Source: Dipetalonema caudispina
Lineage: Eukaryota; Nematoda; Chromadorea; Rhabditida; Onchocercidae
Length of the DNA: 64,000 bases
Direction of reading: 5' to 3'
NCBI GenBank assembly: GCA_013365325.1
Contig: JABVXV010000029.1
Location: forward strand, 248,001 to 312,000
Each line of letters starts with the position of its first letter. The first letter of the stretch is position 1. Of the stretch, positions 26,020 through 39,932 are shown one piece after another. The translations under genes were made by a program, and so were the position numbers. A model generated the notes under the pieces. The model was not told where the DNA came from. It did no database searches and saw nothing but the letters and a program-made list of their open reading frames with translations.

Positions 26020-27384
26020 TATATATAGACAACGTGTGTGTTTCGCGAGAAATATCCAAATCTTAAACAGAGCTGGAAATTAAAATCATGCCGAATATGT
26101 CAGATGTGGAAGACATAATAAATACGAGAAATCCGTTGGTATGAACCTCAAATATTGGTAAAATGATAATAGTCCGGCAACACGTAGTTCCGGAATGATA
26201 TGATAGTAAGCAGTTCCGACATCTAAGTTCCCAAGGATCCTAGTAGACTTGCATTATAAGATTTTTAATAGATTGGTACAAAAGTAATGATCCTGAATTG
26301 TAAGTTTTGAATCACTGTGAATACACTTAAACACGTTTTTATTAATCGAAGTGAGAATTAAATTCACGGAATTTCGTAACTTGCTCTCTCGTATATTTCC
26401 TCTTTGCATCACGACTTCATCAGAAAAAACTTTAGAATTATAAAACTATCATTAGTAATAACATCACAATGTCACAAAATATACTGTCTAAAAATAACGA
26501 AACAGAGGTAGAAGTTATATGATATTAATTGGTTCCATTACAAATAACTAACAAACATTTGAAAATTCAAGCATAAGTAAGCAGACTAATTTATGGAAAG
26601 GAGAGTGCTGATAAATGACATGAAGGAATCAATATTGCTATTCTTCACCATTATTTTCTATTTTTTAAAAATTTAAGATAGAAGTTGCTATTGTAGAATA
26701 TGAAGAGAAATAAAATGAAACAAATTAAGTGATATTCGATCTGAAATTATACAGCAAACAGAATAAACATTCCTCCATAACAATTTCTCTCGGATATTTC
26801 TCACTGTTAACGTACCATTTCTAAAAACGAAAAATGCTTAGTTTTACGATGCATTTGTGCAAAAAGAAAAAAAAAAAAAAGTTATTTGACAATAATCCTT
26901 CTTCAAAATGTTACATTGCACGGTTACAAGTGCAAACAAAACAAATTCTTTAACATCTAAATTTGAACTGATTGATGTCTCTTCCTGTATTCTTCTTACT
27001 CAACATTTACAACAAAATAGTATCGTTGTAAGAAAATACGTATGCATCATTTAACCTTACAACTCAAAATATTTCAATAACAATCATACACTTTATCTGA
27101 ATTATTTCTAAATCTTTCTCCAATGTATGATTAGATTTCTTAAAATTTTAAAATATCATACGTATAATGTTTTATATATGATACATAAAATCTAATATTA
27201 ATTCCTAAACTTTAACAACAATACAAATAATACAAAGAATTTAACATTAGTATAACAATATCTAATATTCGATATCTAATATCTGTATAACGATACATGT
27301 AATACATTTAATATCATATGTAGACAAAAAATTGCATATAAATGAAACAAAAAAAAAGAGAAAATAACTGAGCATCTGCCACAT

Positions 27385-27560
27385 ACACACACTGTTATAT
27401 CGCAGCAATAGTAGCAGTATACCATTCAAAGGAGTATATTATCTCTGCTCACAGACACATAAACACATACATATACATCACACATATATACTGGTAGACA
27501 TAGCGCAGGTACAAATACACATCACATAGATGTACACACGTATAGAGAGTGATATATACA
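27385..27560. repeat. CA/TA-rich simple sequence
   Basis: Degenerate runs of ACACAC, CATACATATACA and TATATACACAC over about 175 bp. Confidence 0.6.
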
Positions 27561-30500
27561 CACATTATTAGCTATAATAGAAGTGAAAATAACACTAGAC
27601 AGGATAGATAAATATAATGTTTACAGATATGAAAAGAAAAAATTTTTTTCCATTGGTCAGTAATGATCCTATATTATTTCGCAATATAATGATCAGTTTG
27701 TTTTTATGAATCAATGATAAATATTTGAAATGAATCAGTATTAATTGTAATGACATTAACTGATTGAACGATCGGAGAGGTCATATACTTACAAATTAAA
27801 ATGTTGGGGAAGATGTGGTAATTATGATTAACTCATAATAAATGGACAATAAAATATTTCATTTAACAATCAATTGATCAATTTCTTTTGTTAAAAATTT
27901 TCAACAACAATAATAGTGTCTCTTTTTAATTTTCACTACATTAATTATTCTTCCAAATCATTTTTATTAACCATTACCGGAAAGAAATTCTTCCGGAAAT
28001 TCTTTCTTGAACTTTATTAATCTATCTTTTTCCTATATTACTCAATGTCAAACTTGCGGTATATTACTATCCAAACAATTAAGGAAAATTTATCCATTGT
28101 TTCGGATAAATTTTACAGGAAATAAGTTTGCTATGTCTCATAAAGGTAAGCAAATATCGTACTGAACTTCTGATCATCCCACGATGATGAATTTCTTCAT
28201 GATCGGGAATAGGAAGCGATTTCTGTTTAATCAGCAAATGAATGAAATAAAATTGACCTAGTGGCATCGTAGAATTCTTGAAATAAACTTCGGATAATTT
28301 ATCCGGAATATATAGATATGCTATCACTGAAAGATGATATATTTTATTGATTGATCGAATAGCAGCATTGATTCCGAAATCCATTCTAACTATCAAATAT
28401 TTTAAAACTATCATTCAATATATATGAACTTTTGTGCTAAAAGTTAGAGTCCAATGTGAAAACGATATTGTAAAATGTAAGAATATCTTTTCTGCAATCT
28501 TATCTAACCTATTTACACAAAAATTCTTGAACCAAATCAATATAGTTCAAATTGTATTTATAAAAATGAAGAAAAATCAACAAAAAGTTAGTAATAATTT
28601 TCAATTCAACAGAAAATTCGTTTTCTTTTTATTTACAAATGAGAAAAAAAAGTTTTTTTCTTTGTTTAAATTGCAAACATGAACTAATATTGGAGAATAG
28701 AAGTAATGATTGTAAAAAAAAAACCAAATAAAAAATGAAATCAATCGGAAATTATCATTTAAAAGCATCACTGTGCAATGATAGGTAATATCATTCTAAA
28801 AGAATTAGAAAAAAATTTAATTTAAAAACAAAAAATTAAATGAATGGACGAATGAGAGAATCATTCATTCAATTTTTAGTCAGAGAATGATTATCTTCTC
28901 TATTTCTTTTTCGATAATTTCATCTTATCGAAGAGATAGGGACATGGAAGTTCAGTAATTAATTTCGATTCATCGAAATATCTGATGTTTTTTTTCATTG
29001 ATTAAAAAATGAAGGATATTTTAATCATAATTATTAAGAAAGCACCCGGTATTAAGCGATGATCTGGATCAAGAAATTCGATTAAAGACAAGCATTCCAT
29101 TTTGCTAGAAACTCCGGAAGATGATGAACTTTTAATACTAACAGAATTTAGATTATTTTCAGGGAAAAATCCTGAAATCGTTGCACTTCACAATATCGTC
29201 CAAAAAATGACACACCACGGATAGAAATGAATCAAAAGATGAATTAAAGCAAGACATCTGTTTCTCGAATAGCTTCTACTGCTAATATTTTTTTGAGAAG
29301 ATATTGTGAATCAAGAAGTCATTAATATTTAACACTAATACCCAACATCAAATAGAATGAATTGATCGCGATGAAGAAAGAATGGGATAGTAGAATGAAT
29401 AAATGTCAATAATGATTATTGTTAATGATCAACAAGTCAGTTGCGATCAATGACACATCTGAATTGTTTGATACGACATCACATAGCATGCAATATACTG
29501 ATACGATATATGTATTATATTTGTATATATGTTAACATAAAGGAAGAAGCGAAACTTTGCAATGTAAATTAAGTCAACGTGGAATTTTTGAAATTTGCAT
29601 TCGAACTGTTTTTCATTGATAGTGTACATTTGAGTTTAATACATGTCTTTTTTGTTTTATTTTTTCTTTCATAATTTTTTCCATAAATTTTTATCAGAAA
29701 ATATTACACGTTGTCTAGCAATTAAAAATTATCGATAAATTATTTGTTGTTAAAATTCTAACAATTTTGAAAATAATTCATCAATTCTAAACCCTCTGTT
29801 GCTTTTTAAGTACTAATAATGACCTTTCATGGGATAAATTTTGACACTAAAAAAAAAATTTTATTAATAAGTAAAGCTATTATCCATTAAAATAAAATGT
29901 TTAGTAACGGATTCTTATGTATGTACATTACAAACATACATTTGTATTTTTGTTTTAATTTTATATATGCAAAAGAAAAATGTTGAAAAAAAAAAAATAA
30001 TAATTTGGAATTGCTTTCTGCTTATCATCCAGTCTATTATCAATGGATTATCAATCGATTGTTGACATGCCATTAGCTTTAGTGATCTTTAGATTGAAAA
30101 ACGGTTAAGTAATATTAAATGTACACCATCATTTGGTTCATTCATGCTAATCTTAAATTATCAACTTATCAGTGATACATCAAACCATTAAATCATTTGT
30201 TTTTGAATTGAAAAATTTTGCAATTTATCAAATAAATGAACCATTCCGATCATCCTAATCAGTACCATTCTTGCCCCAATATACTTTAGCTTATTAATCC
30301 TTATCAGAGCAATAAATGAAATAAAATTTTCTCTCAGCGATGATATTTCTTTAGGACTGAATGATTAATAATTTTTAATTTTAATTTAAGCTTGTAAATA
30401 AATGAATAATTTGTGATAGTAAATTTTCTGATTACTTTTTGCATATTAAAGGATAGGAATCAGTAATAGAACTGAAAAAAAAGAATCTGAAATTGTTCCA

Positions 30501-30993
30501 AATAATTGAAATAGAAGAATTAAAATGATGAATGTATTTTTTTTTTTGAGTTTCAATGTTACATTTTAAATTTGGCGAATCACATAAGTAATCCATGCTT
30601 GAATTTATGCACTAATTATAAATTGTAATTGAAAAAGGATAGAGAGGGAAATGAAAATGAACTGAAGAGATTTCTGATTCCTGGTCAGAATCAGGTCAAG
30701 TTTGTGAACTACGTATCCATTATCCTATCATCATTTGATTGCTGTAATGAACAAAATGTTCCAAAGAGTTTGACGTAAGCTTAATGTTTTCGATTAGTAT
30801 GAAATATTGGAGAGATTCAAAAAATCTAACGATCTGATCGATTTTTATTGTCTAAGAATTAGTAATAATTTTGTAATATATTAACCATATCTAAACACGT
30901 CACTTGAAACGTTACTTGAAAATCATTTGACACATTTTAGCTAATTTGAATGCACAAAAATTGATGAAAGATTTTCAAACGCAAAGTAAGTTC

Positions 30994-31027
30994 ACGGATA
31001 TCTCGATAAAAATATCGAGATATCCGT
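30994..31027. repeat. Perfect 15-bp stem with AAAA loop
   Basis: ACGGATATCTCGATA at 30994-31008, AAAA, then its exact complement TATCGAGATATCCGT at 31013-31027. No coding frame spans it. Confidence 0.8.
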
Positions 31028-32206
31028 ATGGTATACAAAAGCTAAGATGAATTCAGTGTGGAAATTTTGGATTCGGACGATTTCCGGTTGGAAGTCACTT
31101 ATAGCAAAATTTTTCTAACAACGTAGAAATGTCCTCTACTGTCAAAATTACACTGTCACCAACATTGCTCGTTTGATGTATACCGCACAATGCATACTAT
31201 TATCTTTGTTAAGTGAAATAAGGTCATTTTTCTTTTTTGTTTTCTGATGAAGAAACGTGAGTCATCTAGACGCAGATTATGACGTAGATATTAATTGCAC
31301 ATAGAAGAGGGAACAACTGATAGATTCTCGTTTATAGTATCTGTTCTCGAAACAAATTTATCTGCTTGTGATATATTGAAAAATCAATGGAAATTCCAAA
31401 CAATCGATCCTTGTATTATTTGATAAAATTCGATTTAAACTTAAGTCTAAACTAAGTTCTATTTAAAACAATTTAAAAATCTACAAATTGATGGGCAACG
31501 ATAAACTTTTATTTCTAGAAATTTCTAAAATCAGTAACTAAAGAAACTAGTTTAAATTTTTATTTCAATTTTCATGCATGTACTTTGACCTGACATAGTT
31601 TCCTAATTCATGCTAGCGAAAGAATAAATCCCAATTGGAAAACTTTGTCGTCTATGAGAGCTATTGTTAATTTATTGAATTTCAATTAAAAAGTTCAGGT
31701 TAACTTGTAGTTACCCGACTTGAATGTTGATTTTAGGTGAATATTTATTCAAATTGTAGAATGATTCTGTTATTTTGTCACTTTTTTAAAGAAATCAAAC
31801 ATTTGATGTCCCAAAAATATGATCAGATTTTGATTTCATCAATAGTTCGACAATGTCAACATATTGTACATTGATTTTCAATATCTTATGATAAATATTA
31901 TGATATATCAACAACGATATTCATCTCTTCCAATAACACAGATCAATATCATCAAATGTAAAGAGTACTTAAAAACATAATATCATAAATGGCACAAAGA
32001 TATATATCTTTCTCTCATCAATAGGTAAGTGATATTTTTAGGGGAAATTTCCAGGATATTTAATGCAAGTTTATTTGAAAATTGTTAAACTTGTAAAATA
32101 TTTTATTGGGAAAACATCATGAAATGATTTTTGTATTTCAAAAAGAACCTAATTTAATTCTGCCTGAATGGACACACAAATTTTACAGTTTCATCAATGA
32201 TGTATA

Positions 32207-32238
<32 letters not shown>

Positions 32239-35200
32239 AAACAACGTTATTGGAGAAGAGACGAAATAACTGTCAACTTATGAATTTCCAGCCCATTTAG
32301 CAGTTGCTATCTTCGTTACTCTTTTTTTTTTTTTTTTTTTTTCTTTCCCTAAATGTAATCATCAATATTCTGAAATTTTTTTTTTTTTTTTAATGCAAAT
32401 TTTGATAAAAAGGATTAATTGATCAAGGAAGCAATTTTGATTGCTCATACTTCTTCTTTCAAAAGTAATAATAAGAAGTCAATTGAGGAAGAAGTATTAT
32501 GAAAAAGGTATATTTGGATGACCTATGTATTTCCTAATATACCTTTAGCGCACAAAAAAAAAAAAACTATAATTACCAGATATAAACCTTATAATTGCTT
32601 ATTTATTATTAGGCCTTAAAATTCCAGAAGTTTTTGCTATATAACTTTAACCTTTGAGCTTTTGTGATTTTGTTACAACATTTTAAATTATTTCGTACAA
32701 TATAAATAAATCATGCAATAATTATTTAGACAAAAAAAAAAATTTTACAAATAAGAGGAGCGTCATATTCATCAGTATTACGGATACAATTTTTCGCGTA
32801 TCACTTTAATCATATCACTTTTGATTGGTTCAGTCAAGTTTTTAAGGAATGATAGTCACTGGTTTGAAATATTTAAATTTGAATTTACAATTCGAATGAA
32901 TAACAATGATTCATGTGGCATTAATGTTCTTGATCTTTTATTTCAACTATATTCAATTTCCAAATGTATAACCGTTGTTTAACAGATTTTCCGAGAATCT
33001 GTTGATCATTGTCTATCATTCCAATTCTTGATCTTTTCAAGAAAATTTTTCTTACATTTTAAATTCTACCCCATTCTGGTCATAATTTTCCATTTATTTG
33101 TCTGTGTTTTTTTATTTCCAATAAAAAAAGCTTACGTCAAAAACATCAAACACAATCATTTAAAAAAAAAAATTTAAAAGAAAAGAGTAAGAAGAGTTCT
33201 TTTCTTGTGAAATTTAAAAGTAAACATTGTTTGATGGCCAATAAGGAATAAAAAAAAAAAAAAATGATGGTGATGAAATTATTTAAAAAAGATTTATCTT
33301 TTTCAGACCAGTAAAATGATATTTTAATTCTTTTCAATCTATTAGCTATTGAAAAATGTTTCTTATTACTTCTAAATTTTGCAACGAAACAAAAAAAAAA
33401 AAACATTCATTAGAATATCAAATTTCATTCTTACAACAGTACTATTAGCTTATGTTTATATTTATTATTTGCACAGCAAAAGTATACATTGCAAATAACA
33501 GCTGTTATAGTAACATCTATTATATTACTGATGTAATAGAAATTTATTCACCCATAATTTTACAACAACAACAAAAACACAATTATTGCCGATTTAACTC
33601 GCTTCATCCGACCATCATCAATGATGCGCAACAAACCCGATTATCATTTTTGGAATTTATTAATTCGTTGCTTTACATTGCGAGGACAGTGGCCATGACA
33701 AAGAAGTGACCTTCCCAAAGCCTGAAAAACCCGTAATTCCCGATATTTCTACCGTCCATTCAATCATTTTCACATCTATAACCCTCAATTTTCCTTTCGT
33801 AATTCTTCCTTCTGCTTATAATTGTGCAAAAATTTTTATTTTAAATAAGGGGATGATCTATTAGTTTTTCGAGAATTCTCCCACTTCCTCCCATTCACCT
33901 TTCTTTTACTTCCCCGCCTACCGCGGTCTATCCTTCTATCTATCCTTATTCAATCTCCCTAAAAGACCAATCAACTATTTTTCTTACCACTACTGATTTT
34001 CACTCAACAAGAGGCCATGTTTTTGCAATTTTTTTTTTTGAACCACAATTCTCGAAAATGCGCAACGACGATGTTCAATGGAGCGTTACATTGCACTACA
34101 ATTATACAATTATTATATATCACCTTTAGATTGCTTGATAGATATATATAAATTTGATCAATTCATTACTATCATTTTCATTTGTTCCTCTTTTTCACCT
34201 GTCTGTGCTTGCTCTCTTCTAAGGTAACAAATAATTAATTATCATTATGATAATTATATACAATATTCGTAATACTAAAATTAACCATTGAATAGAAAAT
34301 TAACTTTCCCTTATATTTATCTTTAATCCTATTTTTTATGCAATCGCAAATTTCTTTCAATTTTTGAAAAATTAAATTGGATATTCGTTAAATCACTCGT
34401 ATACATATGATTGATTACAGAGAAAGAGATTAGGGTAATGTTGAAATGATAATTTATTTACTGATACAGTATCGGTTGTGTTATTTTTGTAGTGATGAGA
34501 TGAATTGTGATTGCTAAATGATTAGTTGCATTTATCAATGGTAATGTTGGGAGGGGCATTGATAAAAGTTTAAACTATTCCTTTCTTCGTCATCAAAACT
34601 TTCAACTGTCCCATTTCCTACTCCTACTCCACTTTCTCCGATTCATTACTAACCTTCGTCTAAATGATCTGTTGAAAATTCATGCTAATACTGCCCTCTT
34701 TTATCATTTTCAAATTTTCCTTCAATTATTTCATTCTTTTTTTTTTTTCTTCGCTTTTACAATTTACTCCTTCTTTAAATGCTTTATGTAAATACACATA
34801 CTTTCTTTTTTTTTTTTGCACTTTTTTGTATGCAACACTTCGTTAAATAAAAAAAAGAATATTTTAATAATTTTCAGTTAATTAATTTTTTCAATTCTAT
34901 AAAATCTAATTTGGACAATAAAGTGCTTATTATGAGAGTTGCAATAATTAGATCAATCTGCAAGTCCGAATGGTCAACATAATGACCAATACAACTACAA
35001 ATCATATTGATAAACCTTTATCAATGCCCATTTGTGAATGTGTGTCATACTGAATGAATCGAAAATCTTTGATAATCATCCTAATTGATAGCTTTTTTGT
35101 TTCATTTATTACTGTGATAATACAAAAAGTATTTTTACAACTACGACTTTTTTTTTTTTTTTTTTTTTAGTTTATCTTGGAAAATCTCGAAAAGTTCATG

Positions 35201-35745
35201 GGAACTCGTAAAGATTTAGCATGATGACATATCAATCGGAGAAGAAAAATTATGAAGAAGAACTGATAGTATGAAATACAACTTATAAATGAATTATTAA
35301 TAAATTCTAATTTTGACCAGAAGTTGACTTTTGCGATATTTGTTCATAATGTTCTCATCAACAATTAAATGCTAGGAGATATGATATATTGCGTAGTATT
35401 TCACATTTCAGTAAGTTGTGGCTAAGTAAATTGTAGCCAAATATCACAACATATGATAGCTTTAAAAAAACAAAAAAAAAAAAAAAAAATGAAGTTCATG
35501 TAATAAATCAAAAGAAATCTTACTGATAATATGAATGAATTAATTAGTTGAACCATTCAAATATGCAATTCTGAAGCGATTTCTTAATTCGATGGAAATT
35601 TTAAAATTGAATTATATTTCAAGCTACCATTATTAGGCATCAATTTACTTTAATTCAAAAGATAATAAATTGATACAATTTATTGTTTGAAGCAAATTTT
35701 TCATCGTTCGTTGAAAATATTCTCATTGTGCTATTTTAAATGCAC

Positions 35746-35776
<31 letters not shown>

Positions 35777-36044
35777 ACAGAAAAGTAGAAGTGAGAATGG
35801 AGGTTAGAAGACCAATTCTATTTGATCGGAAAGTTTAAAGTATCTGAATTCTTTTTTAATTTTTTTTTTTTTTTTTTTAAATTGTTATGGAACACTACAG
35901 CCAAAACTGTGATGAATACGTATGTCATTCTACTCCTCATCGATCATTGCCCAATCATCAGGCAACAACTTTTTCACTTTCTTTTTTTTTTTTTTTTCAT
36001 GAAATGTACTTTCAAATATATTTACTTCATATGTAGACAGACAG

Positions 36045-36135
36045 ACTGACACATACACACACGTACACGTGTACGTACCTATACACGTACATAAATACAT
36101 GCATAGAGATACATGCTAATCACACACAGAGCTAG
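36045..36135. repeat. AC/GT-rich simple sequence
   Basis: Degenerate ACACAC, ACGTACACGTGTACGTAC and ATACATGCATA units about 1 kb upstream of the nuclear receptor exons. Confidence 0.55.
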
Positions 36136-37154
36136 TTAATGATTAGACTGAAGGGAAAGAATTGATAAGAGATTACAACCTGTGATTGATTTCCAGTAAT
36201 TTCGTTGAGTTTCTGAATCTCTTCGGATTCAAAAATTTCGACTTAGCAAACGTGAGATTTGCTAAGTATGTTGCAAAAGTAACCGTTATCCATATTTTCT
36301 AACATATATTTTTTATTTAAGCTTTTAAACCGATTATTCGTAATGATTCATTTTTTGCAAAATTGTTTTGATTTTTCAACAATGGAAGAGTTACGTGATA
36401 TAATCTAATATCATGTTTAAATCTTATTTTGAAATTTCCTAACTGGAAATTAATAATGATTAAATGATTAGTAATTAGTATAGTTCAGGAAATATTATCC
36501 GCATTATGGTAATTTTATGGAATGATCAATAATCAATATATGCTATAATGCATCGATCAATTGGTATAGCATCCATATTGGTTGACTGATTCTGCCAACG
36601 AATTTTTGCGCACTTTCTTTAGTTACATAAAATTGTGTCAGCAACTGTCCAACTTTCCTCCACTTTTTTTTTTTTTTTTCTTTTTTTAACCGTTGTAAGG
36701 AAGGCAAATATTTCAACGACAAATAAGTGCAATGCATGAAATGATCGGCAACAGAACCGGTAATAACAGCAGTAATCGCTTTACTGCCACTCAGGTATCG
36801 TTTTACTTTCCAGACCTTTTTCAAATGGAATTCAAATAGAAATTTCATGAATTAGAGAAGATTTTAAAAGTTCAAGATCAAAGGTTACTTATAAAAAAAA
36901 ATTTGCTGTACATTGCACAACAGCAATTTCATAAGATTTGACAATCACTTTTCATTTAGATAAATTAATTAGCATGATTTGTGCTTATCAAGAACCATTC
37001 GTGAATAAATTGTACTAGTAATTAAGTAAATTCATATTATTTTAAGGCGAAATAAGTATGTGCAGAAATTTCCCTCTAAAGTATATTATAAGCTAATAAA
37101 ATATTTTGATATTTGGTAAATACATTTTAAAATATTCTATTTTCAAGATTTCAG

Positions 37155-39081
37155 GTAACATTTCTATGTCAGGTATGCAATGAACTTGCTAGAGGCTATC
37201 ATTTTGGAGCATTTACCTGTGAAGGATGCAAGGTAAGTTCAATTGAAGATATTCCTTTACTTCATATTGGATATTCATTAAATTACTCATTAATTTTCTG
37301 CTATATTATCATTTCTAAGCAATAATTTTTTTTTTTTTTTCTTTTGATAAATTTAAATGTAACAAACAAATAACAAATTTGGATGAGCAAAAAAAAAAAA
37401 AAGAAAAAAAATGATGCATGTATATATATTAGTTTTGAGAATAACATAAATATTACATCGTTTCTATGAAATTAAGCTATTTAAAAGAGTTAATTAAATT
37501 CAATTTTGTATTTGTTAAGTAAAAAATCTTTCATTTGATTCATCTTAGCTTTTTCTCAACAAAAATGAAAAAGTTTTTAGTTCACTTAGTAAATGTTCGA
37601 AAATTTTTTTTTTTCATTTTTCATCAAAAAAAAAAAAAAAATTAATGAAAAGTCACATTTGCTCTAAAATAAGTGCTCTAAAAGTAAAAGTACAGTAAGG
37701 TAAAAAGAATATGAGAAAATGTTTTAATTGGCTCAAGTGAAAAAAAGAAAGAAAAACTTCAATGCAGATGATAAAATACATTGCATTAATTACCGGTTTT
37801 GAAATTTCCAGAAAAGAGATCAGTAAATTCATACAGTAATAAAGAAAAAAAGAAAAAAAAAACATTTATTTAATTATTGCATAAATTTCCTCTTTAATCT
37901 TTCCTTTTTTTTTTTCGACAATTAAATCTTTTTATTGTTTAATACAATTTTTTAGAATATTTAATTCAATAATTAAGTAATAATGCCATAATTTTAAAAC
38001 TAAATATTACTGTAATCTCTTTAAGAATACAATCATTTATTTCATTTTTTTTTTTTAAAAATGTGAAATTACTTCTAAATATTGTATCAATTTTCTAAAA
38101 TTTTTTTTTGCAGTCATTTTTTGGACGAACTTGTAAACCTTCAAAAGGAACAACCGTTGATGGAAGTAATGATAGCAGAATGTTAAGTACAAAAATGAAA
38201 TTATTCTGCAAAAATGGTGGAAAATGCAATGTACAGGTGAAAAAGCAATTATTTTCACCAATTTACACATGGCAGTTCAAATTCAATTGCTTGATTTAAA
38301 TAAATAAACTTTAATTTAATAAAAGACTGCAAGTAATATTACTCTTTCTCCCTCTCTCTCTCTCTCTCTCTCTTTCCTTCTGTTCGTTGTCGTATATAAA
38401 ATGTTTCAAATTTTGGAACAAATCTTTGTCTTTTTAAAATTATTTTTTACAAAATTTGACGTCTTTTTTTTAGGGACGAAATCGAACATCATGTAAACTT
38501 TGTCGCTTCAATAAATGCATCGAAGTTGGAATGGCACCACAAAGTATGTTAAATTTGATAACTGATTAATTAATTAATCAGTTAATTAAAACTAATTATT
38601 TGCTTGATAGTTGAAGTCAGTGAGTTTTGAATTTATGTTGTAAGATAAAAAATTTCATTAAAACAGGACTGGATAAAATTTCTAGGTGTAGAGGTATTTA
38701 ATTCTATCAAAATCGACAAAACTTCACGATATATCGCATAATTTTGAAATTTTAAAATTCCTAAAATAATATATCTTCTTTGCAGATTCACGTTACGGGC
38801 GTCGTTCGAAGTATTTTAAGGTTTCATCACTCCTGAAAGCTCAAGAACGGGCTCGTTTTTGTGGTGATTATCAATCAGCTGGTCTATTAGCATCACCAGC
38901 TCAATTTATCAAACCGGTAGTACCTGCACCAGTTTGGGCCTTTCCTATTTGGCTATCTACTAATATTTTCAGCACTCGAGATGTATTAGTGATCAATAAT
39001 GCTTGTAATCAAAAAGATTTAAACAGTTTTATTCAATCATATCCTCAAACAGAACCATTAGATTTGTCAGTCAAAAAATGA
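37155..39081 (+). CDS. Knirps-type (NR0A-like) nuclear receptor without ligand-binding domain, 5'-partial model
   Basis: Sequence-specific transcription factor, predicted repressor. Exons: 37155-37232, 38114-38236, 38474-38543, 38786-39081; phases close and the last ends in TGA. Finger 1 is C-x2-C-x13-C-x2-C ([21 protein letters not shown]) followed by K-SFFGRT; finger 2 is C-x5-C-x9-C-x2-C (CKNGGKC...CKLC) then [10 protein letters not shown]. Next comes [21 protein letters not shown], the Kni box that marks Drosophila knirps, knirps-like and eagle. Only about 75 residues follow, with no helices of a ligand-binding domain, and the protein ends [10 protein letters not shown], where PLDLS matches the PxDLS motif that recruits CtBP. 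Odd: 32 residues separate the two fingers, about twice the usual number (16 in knirps). The start codon and any residues before VTFLC lie in an unplaced upstream exon. It sits alone between two deserts, suggesting long-range regulation. Confidence 0.92.
38346..38380. repeat. (CT)n microsatellite
   Basis: About 12 uninterrupted CT units with C/T-rich flanks, in the intron between the two zinc-finger exons' downstream pair (38,237-38,473). Confidence 0.85.
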
Positions 39082-39577
39082 TAAATTTGACAATTCGACA
39101 ATTCAGTTTTTCCAAAGCAAAATTTAGGGCATAAATTAAAACAATGGATAAAATTTCAAAAAATTTCATATTATGCTACCGAATTGTCGGAATGGAATGA
39201 AAATTTGTTACTGAAGAAATGTTTAAATATTTTAAAAATCGAATTTAAATAATTCAAAAATCTGAGAATAATGCTTGTAAGAAATGAGTTTTTTTTTTTC
39301 GTGTCTTTTGTAATGCTCAAGCATAAATTCTTTGTTGCAACTTTATTCCGGGTCTTCCTTATTCATCATTTCACTATAAACTATCACCTTATTTAGCATC
39401 ATTACTTAGGTAAATTTATTTATCTTTCATATGATAATTTCAATTAAATGACTATAAATCCTGAAACAGAATTCATTTGAGAATGTAAAAAATGAATTTG
39501 TAGCATAAATTTGACATGAAATGTATGCAATAAAATGTTGACAAATGTATTTTAATTATGAATTCTCTCATATTTGA

Positions 39578-39617
39578 TACTACTAATACTACTACTACTA
39601 CTATTACTACTACTATT
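39578..39617. repeat. (ACT)n trinucleotide repeat
   Basis: TACTACTAATACTACTACTA followed by further ACT/ATT units. Confidence 0.8.
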
Positions 39618-39901
39618 AGAAGTTTATTTTGTTATTAACTCAGGATTTTGTGAAATGCTTGTATTCATTCAATCGAATTGTAATAATTACTTTTTTTTTT
39701 TTCTTCCACATTTTCATTGATTTTCTGTATTTGAATGTAGATGATGAAATAAGTTTTCTAATTGATAATTAGTATCCTTACACATTAATTAATTACTATT
39801 CTAAAACTCAGGCATTTATTTCCACCCTTTCTTACCGCTCTACTTCATTCTACATTAAATTTTATCATCTTACAAGTTTCATTCTTCAGATGTTGTAATG
39901 C

Positions 39902-39932
<31 letters not shown>

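Larger units (their letters stand above)
26020..37154. other. Gene-poor desert upstream of the knirps-like receptor
   Basis: 11 kb of very AT-rich sequence with many A/T runs. It probably contains the promoter of citrate synthase at its left end and the 5' exon(s) and long first intron of the nuclear receptor at its right end, but the receptor's start codon could not be placed. CA/TA-rich simple sequence lies at 27,385-27,560 and 36,045-36,135, and a perfect stem-loop at 30,994-31,027. Weak coding-like islands: 28,079-28,414 (minus) and 29,002-29,224 (both strands). Nothing else recognised. Confidence 0.6.

Noticed and set aside
28079..28414. 111-codon minus-strand frame in the desert
   Set aside because: No recognisable motif, no clear splice or start context, and one frame of this length is about what chance gives in 64 kb of AT-rich sequence. 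Kept only as a remark for the desert.
33452..33709. 85-codon plus-strand frame that could be the receptor's first exon
   Set aside because: It ends in a stop without a usable donor in phase, and its composition is not coding-like.
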